64,000 nucleotides of DNA. It comes from Craspedostauros australis (lineage: Eukaryota > Bacillariophyta > Bacillariophyceae > Mastogloiales > Achnanthaceae). The translations under genes and the position numbers were made by a program. The notes beneath the pieces are model-generated. The model was not told the origin of the DNA and searched no databases. It saw nothing but the letters and a program-made list of their open reading frames with translations. The DNA lies in the NCBI GenBank assembly GCA_026770025.1, contig JAMXDE010000009.1, forward strand, positions 186,001-250,000. The letters are read 5' to 3'. Below are positions 31,084 through 40,255 of the stretch, piece after piece (position 1 is the stretch's first letter; each line of letters begins with the position of its first letter).

Positions 31084-33663
31084 TCAAATCAACAACGACA
31101 ACGCGACGTGCGCCGCATTCTTGTGATGGCCCATGGTGCAAACGATCTGGATGCTGCCTGTCGAGACGACCACGGCCCGACGCAGGGGATGGTTGGGCGG
31201 TGCCTGGACCAGCTCGGAAAGGAAGGCCAGCAACCGCGCAGCACTTACCACCGCCAGTCCGTGGTACAATCCCCGGCATGGGGAGAAGGAACCGCAGGTG
31301 GCAAAGCCCATGGGCGCGTTGTGAAGCGATGCCGTGTCGTCATCGTCATCATCGATGGTGTTGTTGTCACTGGTGCGGTATGGATACAGGGCATCGCCGG
31401 GTTGAAAGGTGTACTTGCCGATGACGCAGATGTGAGACATTAATACGGCCGGCAGCGATAAGGAGGATTGCATGGATTGGCAGATCGAGTTGACGGAGTC
31501 GGCCTGCGCTTTGGAGATCGGCATGGCTTGCTGAAACTTGCTGGTGGAACGTCGACGACGGCAGCGTTGTTGTTTGCGGGAGGCGGGTACTTGCCGTTCG
31601 GCGATGCTGCCGCATCCGCGAAATAGATTTGCGAATGGCTCGCCGAAGGCACCTCGCACCATCACTGTGGGTTGCGCCAATGGGACTGGTGCTTCATCTT
31701 GACCGGCTTTGTCTTCAACCTCCTTTTCATCCATTATCGGACGAGTATCTTTCGACGCGATCGTGAGAGAATGCCAATCCACCTGCTGCAACGCCCGCAA
31801 AGATCTGTCCGGATTCGGCAAACGTCCCCATCCGCCTTCCAGCAAGCTGCGCAGGACATGGAAACTGTCGTTGCTGCCTTCCTTTGCTGCATTCCAATAC
31901 TTGCGTCCCGCTTGCGTGTCCACATAATCGCGCGGAAATACGGGGATGGGCGGCGTGCATTCCAGCTGCAAGTGGGTTTCTTCCACAACGCCCAATGGAA
32001 TGCAAATGGGAGATGGTCGCACGACGAACTGGACCAGCAGACGCGATGCGATGGACGTGGCGCAGTGGATGTCCCATCCGCACATGGCAGCGTTTCGTTC
32101 TGATAGAGATGGATCGCATGGTCGGCGTCGGACGAGCCAGAAGTTGAACATACCAACAGAGTGATGGTTGTTCTCGTTGGTATGATCTGAAACGCCAGGA
32201 AGAGCGCCGATACTTTCGTCCTTCATGAATTTCTCGTCTGTCGGATCCCAATCTTGCAGGTCCGATACCATCCCTTGAATGTGTCTTTGACAGTTAGTGG
32301 CGCTGCTCGCCACAGTCGTTGACAATGATGATGATGATGGTGATGATGGTGATGATGCCGTAGCATTGCTTACAGACGCTGCATTTCTTGAGCTGCCTTC
32401 ATTGGCGAGTACAATCGATGCGGGAAACACGGCACCATCCGGAACGAGAGCAACGCAGTCTTGTGATTGCTCGTTCCCTTCTCTGCTCCAATCAGTTGGG
32501 AGATGCCCCCAATCCCATGTTCTGCCGGCCTTGTTGCGTTCGTTTGATTGTGAGGCGTTGCTGTTGGATGCTGTTGGCGATAGCACAGATTGAATGGCAT
32601 CTGTGCATTTTTGTCCTCGCAGCTGGAGAACTGCAGATGCCATGGGGGCTGCGCCAAGGACCAAATCGCATTCATCCACAAGCTTGTCAATTTCCAATTC
32701 AACTTGTTCCTGGATGCAGGGATGTGTCCACATGGATAATACCCACTGCTTTGGCTGCGTCTCGCACGTGACCATCCAATGAACTGGACCGATCGCACTG
32801 CCCGGGAATGAATCCAGCGAATACACCAACGTCGTGGCCATGCGACGTCCAATCCATACGCTCTTGTATTGCGGATCTACACATGCTGGGCACAACCTGG
32901 CGAAGGACTGCAATAGTTGTGACAACGTAGATGCACGAATGGTGCGCAGCGGAACATGCCTCCAAGTGGAATCCATCACCCAGCACTGATGTTCAACCGA
33001 CAGCCGCAGCGCCGCACGCGCTCCTCGATTCGTGTGCACCATCGGCACCTTCCATCCGAACACTGGATGCATTTGGAATCGTTTGGCGTACCACAAGTGC
33101 GTCGCCATCCAATGCACCTTCTGTTGCTGCGCCTTTTTCTCGGATGTTGCGTTGCGTGAAGGCTCTTCCCTTTGTGCGAGTCTTGGATTCTGCCACGTGA
33201 AGTGACTCTGCGATAGCAATTGCTTGTTCTTGCGCAGCGTTTTGCGAGGAATCTTCGTTTGCTCGTGTTGCATTGCGCCATCCTTGGCATAATCATCATC
33301 CACCATGGCACCATCCTTGCCGCGTGCTTCATCGCGCTGCGACGGACAATCACCGCGCGGATACCGATGTCGCTTGCGTCCCTGATGGCTCGTGACGCGC
33401 CGTCTCAAATGCCGCGATGACGTCTGGCCTCCCGAACTGCGAAACGGCAGCGTCGGATCTGCCCCATCATCGTTGGAGAATTGCGTGGCGTACACCGCAT
33501 TGACGAGGTTCTTGAGCTCGGGCAGACGGCGCGCGCCGAACGTGGACGAGGACAGCGCCGCGCAGGCATCCAAGAAGGCGGGCTCCTCCTTCCAGTGCTG
33601 TCGAGAACGTTTGCGGTTGGAAACAGCCGATCTGCTGCCTCTGAACGTGGAACTTCCAGCCAT
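31084..33663 (-). CDS. POP1: RNase P/MRP subunit POP1
   Basis: 859 aa, intronless; ATG at 33663 (MAGSSTFRGSR). The N-terminus has the Arg-rich RHLRRRVTSHQGRKRHRYPR element and, near residue 185, WMATHLWYAKRFQM, both characteristic of the POP1 domain. GRRMATTLVYS and DSFPGSAIGPVHWMV follow. A central Ser/Asn-rich insertion is lineage-specific. The POPLD region includes RLLVQFVVRPSPI and LEGGWGRLPNPDRSL, and the end carries MGFATCGSFSPCRG, the POP1 C-terminal signature. POP1 is the largest protein of the nuclear RNase P and MRP ribonucleoproteins, holding the catalytic RNA for tRNA 5' and rRNA processing. Length is typical (about 800-1000 aa). Confidence 0.88.
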   Translation of the reverse strand: MAGSSTFRGSRSAVSNRKRSRQHWKEEPAFLDACAALSSSTFGARRLPELKNLVNAVYATQFSNDDGADPTLPFRSSGGQTSSRHLRRRVTSHQGRKRHRYPRGDCPSQRDEARGKDGAMVDDDYAKDGAMQHEQTKIPRKTLRKNKQLLSQSHFTWQNPRLAQREEPSRNATSEKKAQQQKVHWMATHLWYAKRFQMHPVFGWKVPMVHTNRGARAALRLSVEHQCWVMDSTWRHVPLRTIRASTLSQLLQSFARLCPACVDPQYKSVWIGRRMATTLVYSLDSFPGSAIGPVHWMVTCETQPKQWVLSMWTHPCIQEQVELEIDKLVDECDLVLGAAPMASAVLQLRGQKCTDAIQSVLSPTASNSNASQSNERNKAGRTWDWGHLPTDWSREGNEQSQDCVALVPDGAVFPASIVLANEGSSRNAASVSNATASSPSSPSSSSLSTTVASSATNCQRHIQGMVSDLQDWDPTDEKFMKDESIGALPGVSDHTNENNHHSVGMFNFWLVRRRPCDPSLSERNAAMCGWDIHCATSIASRLLVQFVVRPSPICIPLGVVEETHLQLECTPPIPVFPRDYVDTQAGRKYWNAAKEGSNDSFHVLRSLLEGGWGRLPNPDRSLRALQQVDWHSLTIASKDTRPIMDEKEVEDKAGQDEAPVPLAQPTVMVRGAFGEPFANLFRGCGSIAERQVPASRKQQRCRRRRSTSKFQQAMPISKAQADSVNSICQSMQSSLSLPAVLMSHICVIGKYTFQPGDALYPYRTSDNNTIDDDDDDTASLHNAPMGFATCGSFSPCRGLYHGLAVVSAARLLAFLSELVQAPPNHPLRRAVVVSTGSIQIVCTMGHHKNAAHVALSLLI

Positions 33664-34176
33664 GGTTTCGCTTCGTGTGTTTGCGAACTGAATCCTTACG
33701 AAAGCAGTTGATGTCCTTGCAAGAGGAGGTCTCCGAGTGCCACAAGAGACGATGGCAATGATGACAGTGGCAACAATGATGCTGGCGGCAGTCCCCGGGA
33801 AGCTTCGTTTGCCGAACGAGCATTTGTGGAACGCCAGCATCTGTGGTGGATGCGTGGGAAATCGGTGGCTTGTGACTCGGCAAACGACCAATTGGACTGC
33901 ACGAAAGATACCTTTTCACAGCTCGACTCGCCCAAGCCATCAGGTCAGACGTGGCTCTGTCTACGAGGACCAATGCTATGGGCTGACCCACCGCTTCATG
34001 CTCCGAACAAGCCATCATGCTCTACTCTACACATCAACTTTTCACGAACATACCCACCGAACTTTGAGAAGAAGACTTTACGATTGGTCAACACAAAAAC
34101 CACTTGCTGCGACAGCTCTCAAATCGGTTTCAACCAGTCTCTACTCACACTCTACTGGAACTATCGCACGAGTCGA
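33664..34176. other. intergenic
   Basis: About 510 bases between POP1 (upstream side) and the 3' end of the next minus-strand gene. No gene recognised. Confidence 0.5.
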
Positions 34177-36189
34177 TCAACCCAATTCCATCGTGTCACT
34201 TTGGGTTGGTTGAGGCTTCCATTCCTCCACACCGTCGATGAAATGCCGCGCCTCCCGCTTGCCTTGCGATGAATCCACCCGCCTCAGCAAGGACGCGACG
34301 AGCTCCCATTTCACCACGAGCGCCGCTGCCTCGCAGTCGTTGATGCCGTACGAAACGATCAATTCGGAGGGCGTTCCACCATCGGCAAAGACGGCCTCCA
34401 GCCCCGTCGCAAACTGAATGACGTCGGCATCCGAAGGCGTGTGCTGCGAAGGAAAGACGAACTCTTGCGATAAGCTGCGCAGTGCGTACTGTCCGTCGCT
34501 GAGACCGATCGTGAAGAACGCATGCGTGTAATGATGGCCGAATTTGGCATCGATGCGATTTCTGCTCCACCTGCGGTATCGATTGAAGTGGCCAAGGCCG
34601 ATGTATTCGTCCAAGTCGGGGATGTACAGCAACATGCCGGATGTTCCATGGAAGCTCGATTGGCCTGCCATGTTGGGCGGGTTGGGTAATCGGAATTTGA
34701 TCTCTTGTCTTTGCTTGGGTGTTGTGGTGGCGTCGTCGCCATTAAGATTTGCGATGTCCACCAACCGCATCGTTGGTTGCACGAGATCAAATTGCATTTC
34801 CGGCTTCTCTTGCTTCTCCTGCTGCTCTTGTTGCTCTTGCTTCTGTCGTGGCTTGTTCTTCTTTTTCTTCTTTGTCCCCTTCGTTGTTTCCTGCTTCTCC
34901 TTTGTCTTTGTCTTCTTCTTTTTCGTTTTCTTCTTCTTCTTCTTCTCCTCCTGTTGCTGATCCTGTTCCAGTCGCCGATTGTCTCCCGAAGAACTATGTT
35001 CGAGCGTCTTGGAACTCCGTGATTCAGACTGATCAATCCCTGGAACAGAACTCAAATCAAGCGATTGCACCCACACTGGATCCAGCCACTGCAGCAGCTG
35101 CAAAGACGACGACGATGATGATCTCGAATGCCGAGGTTGATCCAAAAAGGCCATGTTGCGACCAAACAACATTTCCATTTCTCGTACGACTTCGGCTTTC
35201 AACGTCCTTGGCTCTCCCACCTCCGCTGTATCCATGTACAACCGCAGCGGAGACATGCATTGGACGTCGCCGGTGCCGTCGTAATACCGGCGATACGAGA
35301 GCCACAATCTCGAATCATGCACGAACAACCGACCATCGTCCAATCCCGTCTTGATCATGTCGCTCGGTTGCAACGCGTGCAACGCATCCGTCATGAGCGG
35401 TGACGACAGCGCCGATTGCGAGATCTGCACGGTCGACGATATGAGCGGACGCAAGCGTTCATCCATGAGGACGATGTCAATCTCGTGGGCGCGCTGACGA
35501 CCCGGCAGCACGCCCGATCGCGGTTTCTTCCACATCTTCGCTTTGGCCGTCATGTTGTAGCTGTACGTGCATTGGTGACTGGCCTTGTTGGTCAGTGAGA
35601 CGACGTACTTGGCGGATGCGAAGCTGGATCGAACGGACTGATCGAGCGGATCCATCCCGAATGTCGATATGCGGGAAAGGTCGATGATGGAGGGGTTCGT
35701 GCCGTCCATCGTGAATTCGGACGCGTCGACGGCGGGTTGATCGCTGCAGAGCTTTGCGGCGTGCACCATGGATGAGGAGCCCGACGCGTCCGAGATGGAC
35801 GATCCATCCAGCAGAATGGGCTTCTCCCCGTAAATGTACGTCGATGTCTTGAGGAAAGGCTCTGGGTAATTGGCAGATGCCATTCCGTACAATCGTTGCT
35901 TGTGTTGGCCGACATAGTCTCGGAAACGGCACGAAGCGAGCGCTCGATTTGCCTTGCGCTCCACTGTGGATACCAGGCTGCCATCGCTGCCTTTGGCGAC
36001 CTGCTGGATGGACTGATTCTTTGAGAATATGCTGCGCGCAATCAAAATGACCATCAGAGCCATGGGTGCCAGCAACTTGAGGGGGATCTTCGTCTTTCTG
36101 TCTTTACCAGGTGCGTTCACGCTGGCATCAGTGCCGCTGTTGACACTGGCATTGGCATTGCTGCTCTGTTCTCGATGATGGAGTCCCAT
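34177..36189 (-). CDS. type II membrane protein with propeller-like glycan-enzyme-like domain, paralogue 1
   Basis: 670 aa, ATG at 36189 (MGLHHREQ). A short N-terminal tail, one signal anchor (about residues 35-55, LLAPMALMVILIA) and a long C-terminal part match Golgi/ER type II topology. Motifs shared with the copies at 37585 and 62286 are CRFRDY...RLYGMAS, DGTNPSIIDLSRIS, KYVVSLTNK, DDGRLFVHDSRLWLSYRRY, LQWLDPVWVQSLDLSS, FHGTSGMLLYIP, GHHYTHAFFTIG, EFVFPSQHTPSDADVIQFA and VSYGINDCEAA. The (L/I)xVSYGxNDCEA end and bladed repeats resemble uncharacterised five-bladed propeller proteins near glycosidase clans GH43/GH32/GH130. This is inference; no catalytic residues can be named. Residues about 405-466 are a Lys/Gln/Glu-rich insert absent from paralogue 2. 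Confidence 0.8.
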   Translation of the reverse strand: MGLHHREQSSNANASVNSGTDASVNAPGKDRKTKIPLKLLAPMALMVILIARSIFSKNQSIQQVAKGSDGSLVSTVERKANRALASCRFRDYVGQHKQRLYGMASANYPEPFLKTSTYIYGEKPILLDGSSISDASGSSSMVHAAKLCSDQPAVDASEFTMDGTNPSIIDLSRISTFGMDPLDQSVRSSFASAKYVVSLTNKASHQCTYSYNMTAKAKMWKKPRSGVLPGRQRAHEIDIVLMDERLRPLISSTVQISQSALSSPLMTDALHALQPSDMIKTGLDDGRLFVHDSRLWLSYRRYYDGTGDVQCMSPLRLYMDTAEVGEPRTLKAEVVREMEMLFGRNMAFLDQPRHSRSSSSSSLQLLQWLDPVWVQSLDLSSVPGIDQSESRSSKTLEHSSSGDNRRLEQDQQQEEKKKKKKTKKKKTKTKEKQETTKGTKKKKKNKPRQKQEQQEQQEKQEKPEMQFDLVQPTMRLVDIANLNGDDATTTPKQRQEIKFRLPNPPNMAGQSSFHGTSGMLLYIPDLDEYIGLGHFNRYRRWSRNRIDAKFGHHYTHAFFTIGLSDGQYALRSLSQEFVFPSQHTPSDADVIQFATGLEAVFADGGTPSELIVSYGINDCEAAALVVKWELVASLLRRVDSSQGKREARHFIDGVEEWKPQPTQSDTMELG

Positions 36190-36670
36190 AGTCGTCTGCG
36201 CCTCCCATGCGCTTTATCAAAGAAGAGTGTGATGCTCTGGTATGAAGGGCACTCTGCTACTCATATGTTTCAGTACGGATGCTCTTCGCTTCTCTGCTTG
36301 CCTCTGCAGTGAATGGCCTCACTTGCACTTGTTCTTCGGAGGAAGCCACCGCATCAATGGAATGCCTATGCAATGTCATGTATGGCCCAGAAGATGGGAG
36401 ACGACGAAGACACAGACACACAAGAGCGGAGAGTGTCAGAAAAGGAGGAGAAAGGCACAAGTCGAGATCTTGGTGACCTCCGCGTTTTCTCGTTTCGCAG
36501 GAACATCCAAGAATCGTGTACGCACAATTTGGTGTGGAACGTAAGTCTTCAACAGGAGGTTAGACTATTTCAAGAGTGTGCCAGAACCACACTAACACCC
36601 TGCGCTGCATGGAATGACCCTGATTGCAAGGACGCCAATGTTATCTCTAATCATCCGCTCTCTAACCTAT
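36190..36670. other. intergenic
   Basis: About 480 bases of upstream sequence of paralogue 1. No gene recognised. Confidence 0.5.
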
Positions 36671-37174
36671 TTATCTGTCCCGTCCACCCCCTCCATCTCC
36701 ATCCGTTCCTTCTGCCTTGCTATCACTTGCGCGACATGTTGCGCAAACCCATGGCCGTGTGTTCCTTCGCCACTTCGTCGGGCACCTCCTCCCGTCGGAA
36801 TTGTCATGCTTGAGAAATCGAACGTGCTTGAGCTCCTGCACGATCTCCCTCGTCTTCTGCAGCTTTCGCATGATGGGCTTGAGACCGGATATGTGGGACA
36901 AGTAATAGACGGTCTGCGCTTGCGATAGCGCCGTTTGCGTCTTCCATCGCATGGCGTAGTCGAGGGTGACGGGTCGGCGCGACATGCACGACGTAAGCGT
37001 CCTTTGTTGCTGCGGTTCTTCATCGGCGATGCATCGTTGCCAATGAACTGATCTCCGCCGACCATCTAGCTCATGTCTTGATGATGGACGCAGGGGGAAT
37101 GGGCCATCATGGTGTGCACCCTCATCGAAGGCAGGCACGACCTCTTCGGAGCTGACCAAGTCAAAGAACTCCAT
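36671..37174 (-). CDS. possible small protein of unknown function
   Basis: 167-codon frame with a true ATG at 37174 (MEFFDLVSSEE). The segment at residues about 70-125 looks protein-like: an amphipathic helical stretch with YAMRWKTQTALSQAQ and KPIMRKLQKTREIVQELK. The ends look less natural, and the C-terminal 40 residues are Arg/Gly/Asp low complexity. A splice site may therefore be missed near 36800 or 37070. It sits between two tandem paralogues but shares nothing with them. No family recognised. Confidence 0.4.
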   Translation of the reverse strand: MEFFDLVSSEEVVPAFDEGAHHDGPFPLRPSSRHELDGRRRSVHWQRCIADEEPQQQRTLTSCMSRRPVTLDYAMRWKTQTALSQAQTVYYLSHISGLKPIMRKLQKTREIVQELKHVRFLKHDNSDGRRCPTKWRRNTRPWVCATCRASDSKAEGTDGDGGGGRDR

Positions 37175-37584
37175 TGCTGCTCTGCTTTGTTCGATGTTCC
37201 CTGTTCTATGTGCTTCCTATCATAGCTGCGTTGCGAGGTTTTGTGATGTGATGTATTGTATCGTATTGCCAAGTGATGTCTCACACTCTCGCTTGCCTTG
37301 ATGTGGTCATGACTTGTCAGCAACTCCGCCATGCAAGGACTCTGCGATGCTCCCATGGTTTCCCACAGAACCATACAAGAGCGCACTCCGCGAGGAAAGG
37401 GGCCACATTCTCTTCCCACCACAACCATCCATTAGACGTACGTGTAGGAGTGCAACCCACATCACTATCGCATGTTCTGATGAGGTGTATCATAGCTCGC
37501 ATTACGTCTCTGTAATGCCGTGAAGCCTTTCCTCTCTATTTCCCAACATGACATTCTCACATCATCACGCAACCCCCCACCACA
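37175..37584. other. intergenic
   Basis: About 410 bases with no recognised gene. Confidence 0.5.
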
Positions 37585-39525
37585 TCATTTCTTCCATCCC
37601 TCCACAAACTCCAATACGTGCCGCACTTCCATCTTGCGCTGCGATTCGACCACACGCAGCAACGATTCCACAACCTTCCAATCCACGACGACCACACCGG
37701 CTTCGCAATCGTTGATGCCGTACGAGATGATCAACTTGGATGGCAATGACGTGTCGTCGTCGTCCCAGATCGCTTCCAACCCGCTGGCGAACTGAATGAT
37801 GTCGGCATCGTTGGGCGTGTGTTGCGATGGGAACATGAATTCTTGCGAGATGCGGCGTAGCATGTATCTGCGTTCGTCTTCACTGTGATTTGCAGCAGCA
37901 TTGATCGTGAAGAAGGCATGCGTATAATGATGTCCGTATTGCGCATCTATGGCATCGTTGGCCCATCTTCGTTCGCGATGGAAATGCCCGATTCCGAGAT
38001 GCTCGTTCCATCCTGGAATGTACAGCAGCATGCCGGACGTGCCGTGGAAGTGCGATCGCGCGTTGATGAAGGGCGGATTGCGCAGTTTGTATTGTATTTC
38101 TTTTCGTTTGGAGACGCCCTTCTTCTGGCCGAAGTTATTGTCGACCACCGTGAAGTCTTTGATAGATGGGCGCACCAATTTGTTCGATACGTGCTGCTGA
38201 TCTTGCGACCCTGCGGAGCCGATGCGTTGCTCCGCGACGGAAAGCGGCAAAGGCCGAAAGACATCGAGTGGAATGCTGGCCAAATCCAACGACTGCACCC
38301 AAAGTGGATCCACCCATTGCAGCACTCGCAACGGCGATGGCGCAGTCTGCAGTGGATGCGGCGCCTGCTGCAAGAATGCCATGTTGCGTCCGAACCGCAT
38401 CTCCAATTCCTTTCGCGCCTCGGCTCGCAGGGTATCCGTCTCGACGTAGAGATGCAGCGGCGACATATACTGCGTGTTCAAGTCGCCACCATGGTATCGC
38501 TTGTAGGAGATCCAGAGACGCGAGTCGTGAACGAACAACCGACCGTCATCGAAACCGCCGTTGATGACGGCCTGTGGTGGCAAATGTTGCAACGCCTTTG
38601 GTACCTTGGATGTGGACAAGGCTGATGTGAACATCTGGACGGTGGTCGTTGCGAGGGCGCGGAAGTGCTGATCCATGAGGATGATGTCCATCTCCTGCGC
38701 CTGTTGGCGTCCCGGAAGCAATCCTGATCGCGGCTTTTTCCAATTGGCCTTTTTGGTTTCGGTATTGAATTCGTAGGTACATTGATGATTGTCCTTGAAT
38801 GTCAACGACACCACGTACTTTGCGGACGGGAAGGTGGTCATGATGGAGTGGTAGATGGGTGGTGACGATGATGACGATGATGCGGACAGTCCCGGTGAGG
38901 ACTCGCTTGGAAGGTCCGCGTCCGACATGGATATACGTGCAAGGTCGATGATGCCGGGATTGGTGCCATCCATCGTGTATTCGGACGGATTCACGATGGG
39001 TTTCTCGCTGCAGAGCTTGGTTGCGTGGGCATTTGCGTGCGATGCCTCGGGCAGTGTTCTCTTGTCGACGTCGAGTAGAATAGGTTTGAGACCATGAATG
39101 TACTTGGAGGACTTGAGGAATGGCTCTGGATATTGTTCAGATGCCATTCCGTACAATCGGTGCTTGGGATGATTGGCATAGTCTCGAAATCGGCAATGAT
39201 CAGGTAGCTTGTGCTGCTGCGCCATCGGTGATGGATCAGGCGCGTTAGTGTTCGTGCTAGTGCTAGTGATCTGCTGAACCGAGAGGTTCTTGGAGACGGT
39301 GCTGAGCGCAATCACGGACACCATCACAGCCACCGATGCCAACAGTCTGATGGGCAGACGATTCCTTTTTCCTTTCCTGTGGTTGCTGCGATTGCTGCTA
39401 CTATTGCTGCTACTATTGTTGTTGTTGGGATTGCTGTTTCCATCGTCTCCATTTGATGCAGACTTGGAACCCTGAGGCTCCTCACCAACATTCAGGTTGC
39501 CGTTCTCCCGTCGTTGGAGTCCCAT
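37585..39525 (-). CDS. type II membrane protein with propeller-like glycan-enzyme-like domain, paralogue 2
   Basis: 646 aa from ATG at 39525 (MGLQRRENG), aligned with the MGLHHREQ start of paralogue 1. The cytosolic tail is Asn/Ser-rich; the signal anchor is at about 58-78 (LPIRLLASVAVMVSVIAL). The lumenal part repeats the family motifs in order: CRFRDYANHPKHRLYGMASE, DGTNPGIIDLARIS, CTYEFNT, GLLPGRQQAQEMDIILMD, DDGRLFVHDSRLWISYKRY, FGRNMAFL, LQWVDPLWVQSLDLAS, HFHGTSGMLLYIPG, FMFPSQHTPNDADIIQFA and ISYGINDCEAG. The Lys-rich insert of paralogue 1 is missing. Same strand, about 1.4 kb upstream of paralogue 1, so a tandem duplicate. Conserved Cys (CRFRDY, NDCEA) could form lumenal disulfides. 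Function unknown. Confidence 0.82.
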   Translation of the reverse strand: MGLQRRENGNLNVGEEPQGSKSASNGDDGNSNPNNNNSSSNSSSNRSNHRKGKRNRLPIRLLASVAVMVSVIALSTVSKNLSVQQITSTSTNTNAPDPSPMAQQHKLPDHCRFRDYANHPKHRLYGMASEQYPEPFLKSSKYIHGLKPILLDVDKRTLPEASHANAHATKLCSEKPIVNPSEYTMDGTNPGIIDLARISMSDADLPSESSPGLSASSSSSSPPIYHSIMTTFPSAKYVVSLTFKDNHQCTYEFNTETKKANWKKPRSGLLPGRQQAQEMDIILMDQHFRALATTTVQMFTSALSTSKVPKALQHLPPQAVINGGFDDGRLFVHDSRLWISYKRYHGGDLNTQYMSPLHLYVETDTLRAEARKELEMRFGRNMAFLQQAPHPLQTAPSPLRVLQWVDPLWVQSLDLASIPLDVFRPLPLSVAEQRIGSAGSQDQQHVSNKLVRPSIKDFTVVDNNFGQKKGVSKRKEIQYKLRNPPFINARSHFHGTSGMLLYIPGWNEHLGIGHFHRERRWANDAIDAQYGHHYTHAFFTINAAANHSEDERRYMLRRISQEFMFPSQHTPNDADIIQFASGLEAIWDDDDTSLPSKLIISYGINDCEAGVVVVDWKVVESLLRVVESQRKMEVRHVLEFVEGWKK

Positions 39526-40255
39526 GGTTGGATGTGCGTCGTATAGTATGGGAGGTACAGTTGAGAGGAGAGTATCCGCGTATAGTAGAGTGCAGCCGTG
39601 TGCTTCGCCTTGATGCACTTTGATGGGAATGCGATGGTGGGAGTTCACGACTGCAGTTCAACCGCAGGTCAGCAAGAGGGGCGCCATGTAATGGATTGTG
39701 GGAACGTCAATCCATGTGGAGAAGACGGTGGGGTGCTCGTATGGAATGGTGCAGTATGTCTGCTTGGGGTACGAAGTTGTGTTGACCCTTGCGTTGCATT
39801 GCATTGCCCTGCACTGCATCCAAGAGACATCGCCCAGAAGCCCGGAGACGAGAAGGACAAGGCAGTTGCGCACAAAGAAAGAGAGAGAGAGAAAACTGCA
39901 CAGAGATCTGTTGGTGCCAACCGGTTCCACTCGAATCTGAGGTGATGTGAGTCGTGCGTCAAGAGCAGTAGCTTCAGCAACAAGCCAAGAGAAGCCGAAC
40001 GATTGAGGCGTTGCCAGACATGTGTACCACATCATACCATACCATACTGTACCGTACGAGTACGATCTATGATGGATGCAACAGCACAGACCAACATGCA
40101 CTGGTGATTTTACTGAGAGTATCCTAACAAATACAGGAGAGTTATACAATACATTATCATCCAATCGCAGGCTCCAAGTCAAATCTCTCTAGATTTGAGT
40201 TGGCGCAGAACCGGTGCTTTCGTTGGTTCCAATCCATGCCACACTGTCATGACCA
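39526..40255. other. intergenic
   Basis: About 730 bases. Mostly short frames; no gene recognised. Confidence 0.5.

Noticed and set aside
30382-31443. 353-codon + strand open frame
   Set aside because: Overlaps the carrier start and the POP1 3' end antisense; no conserved motif.
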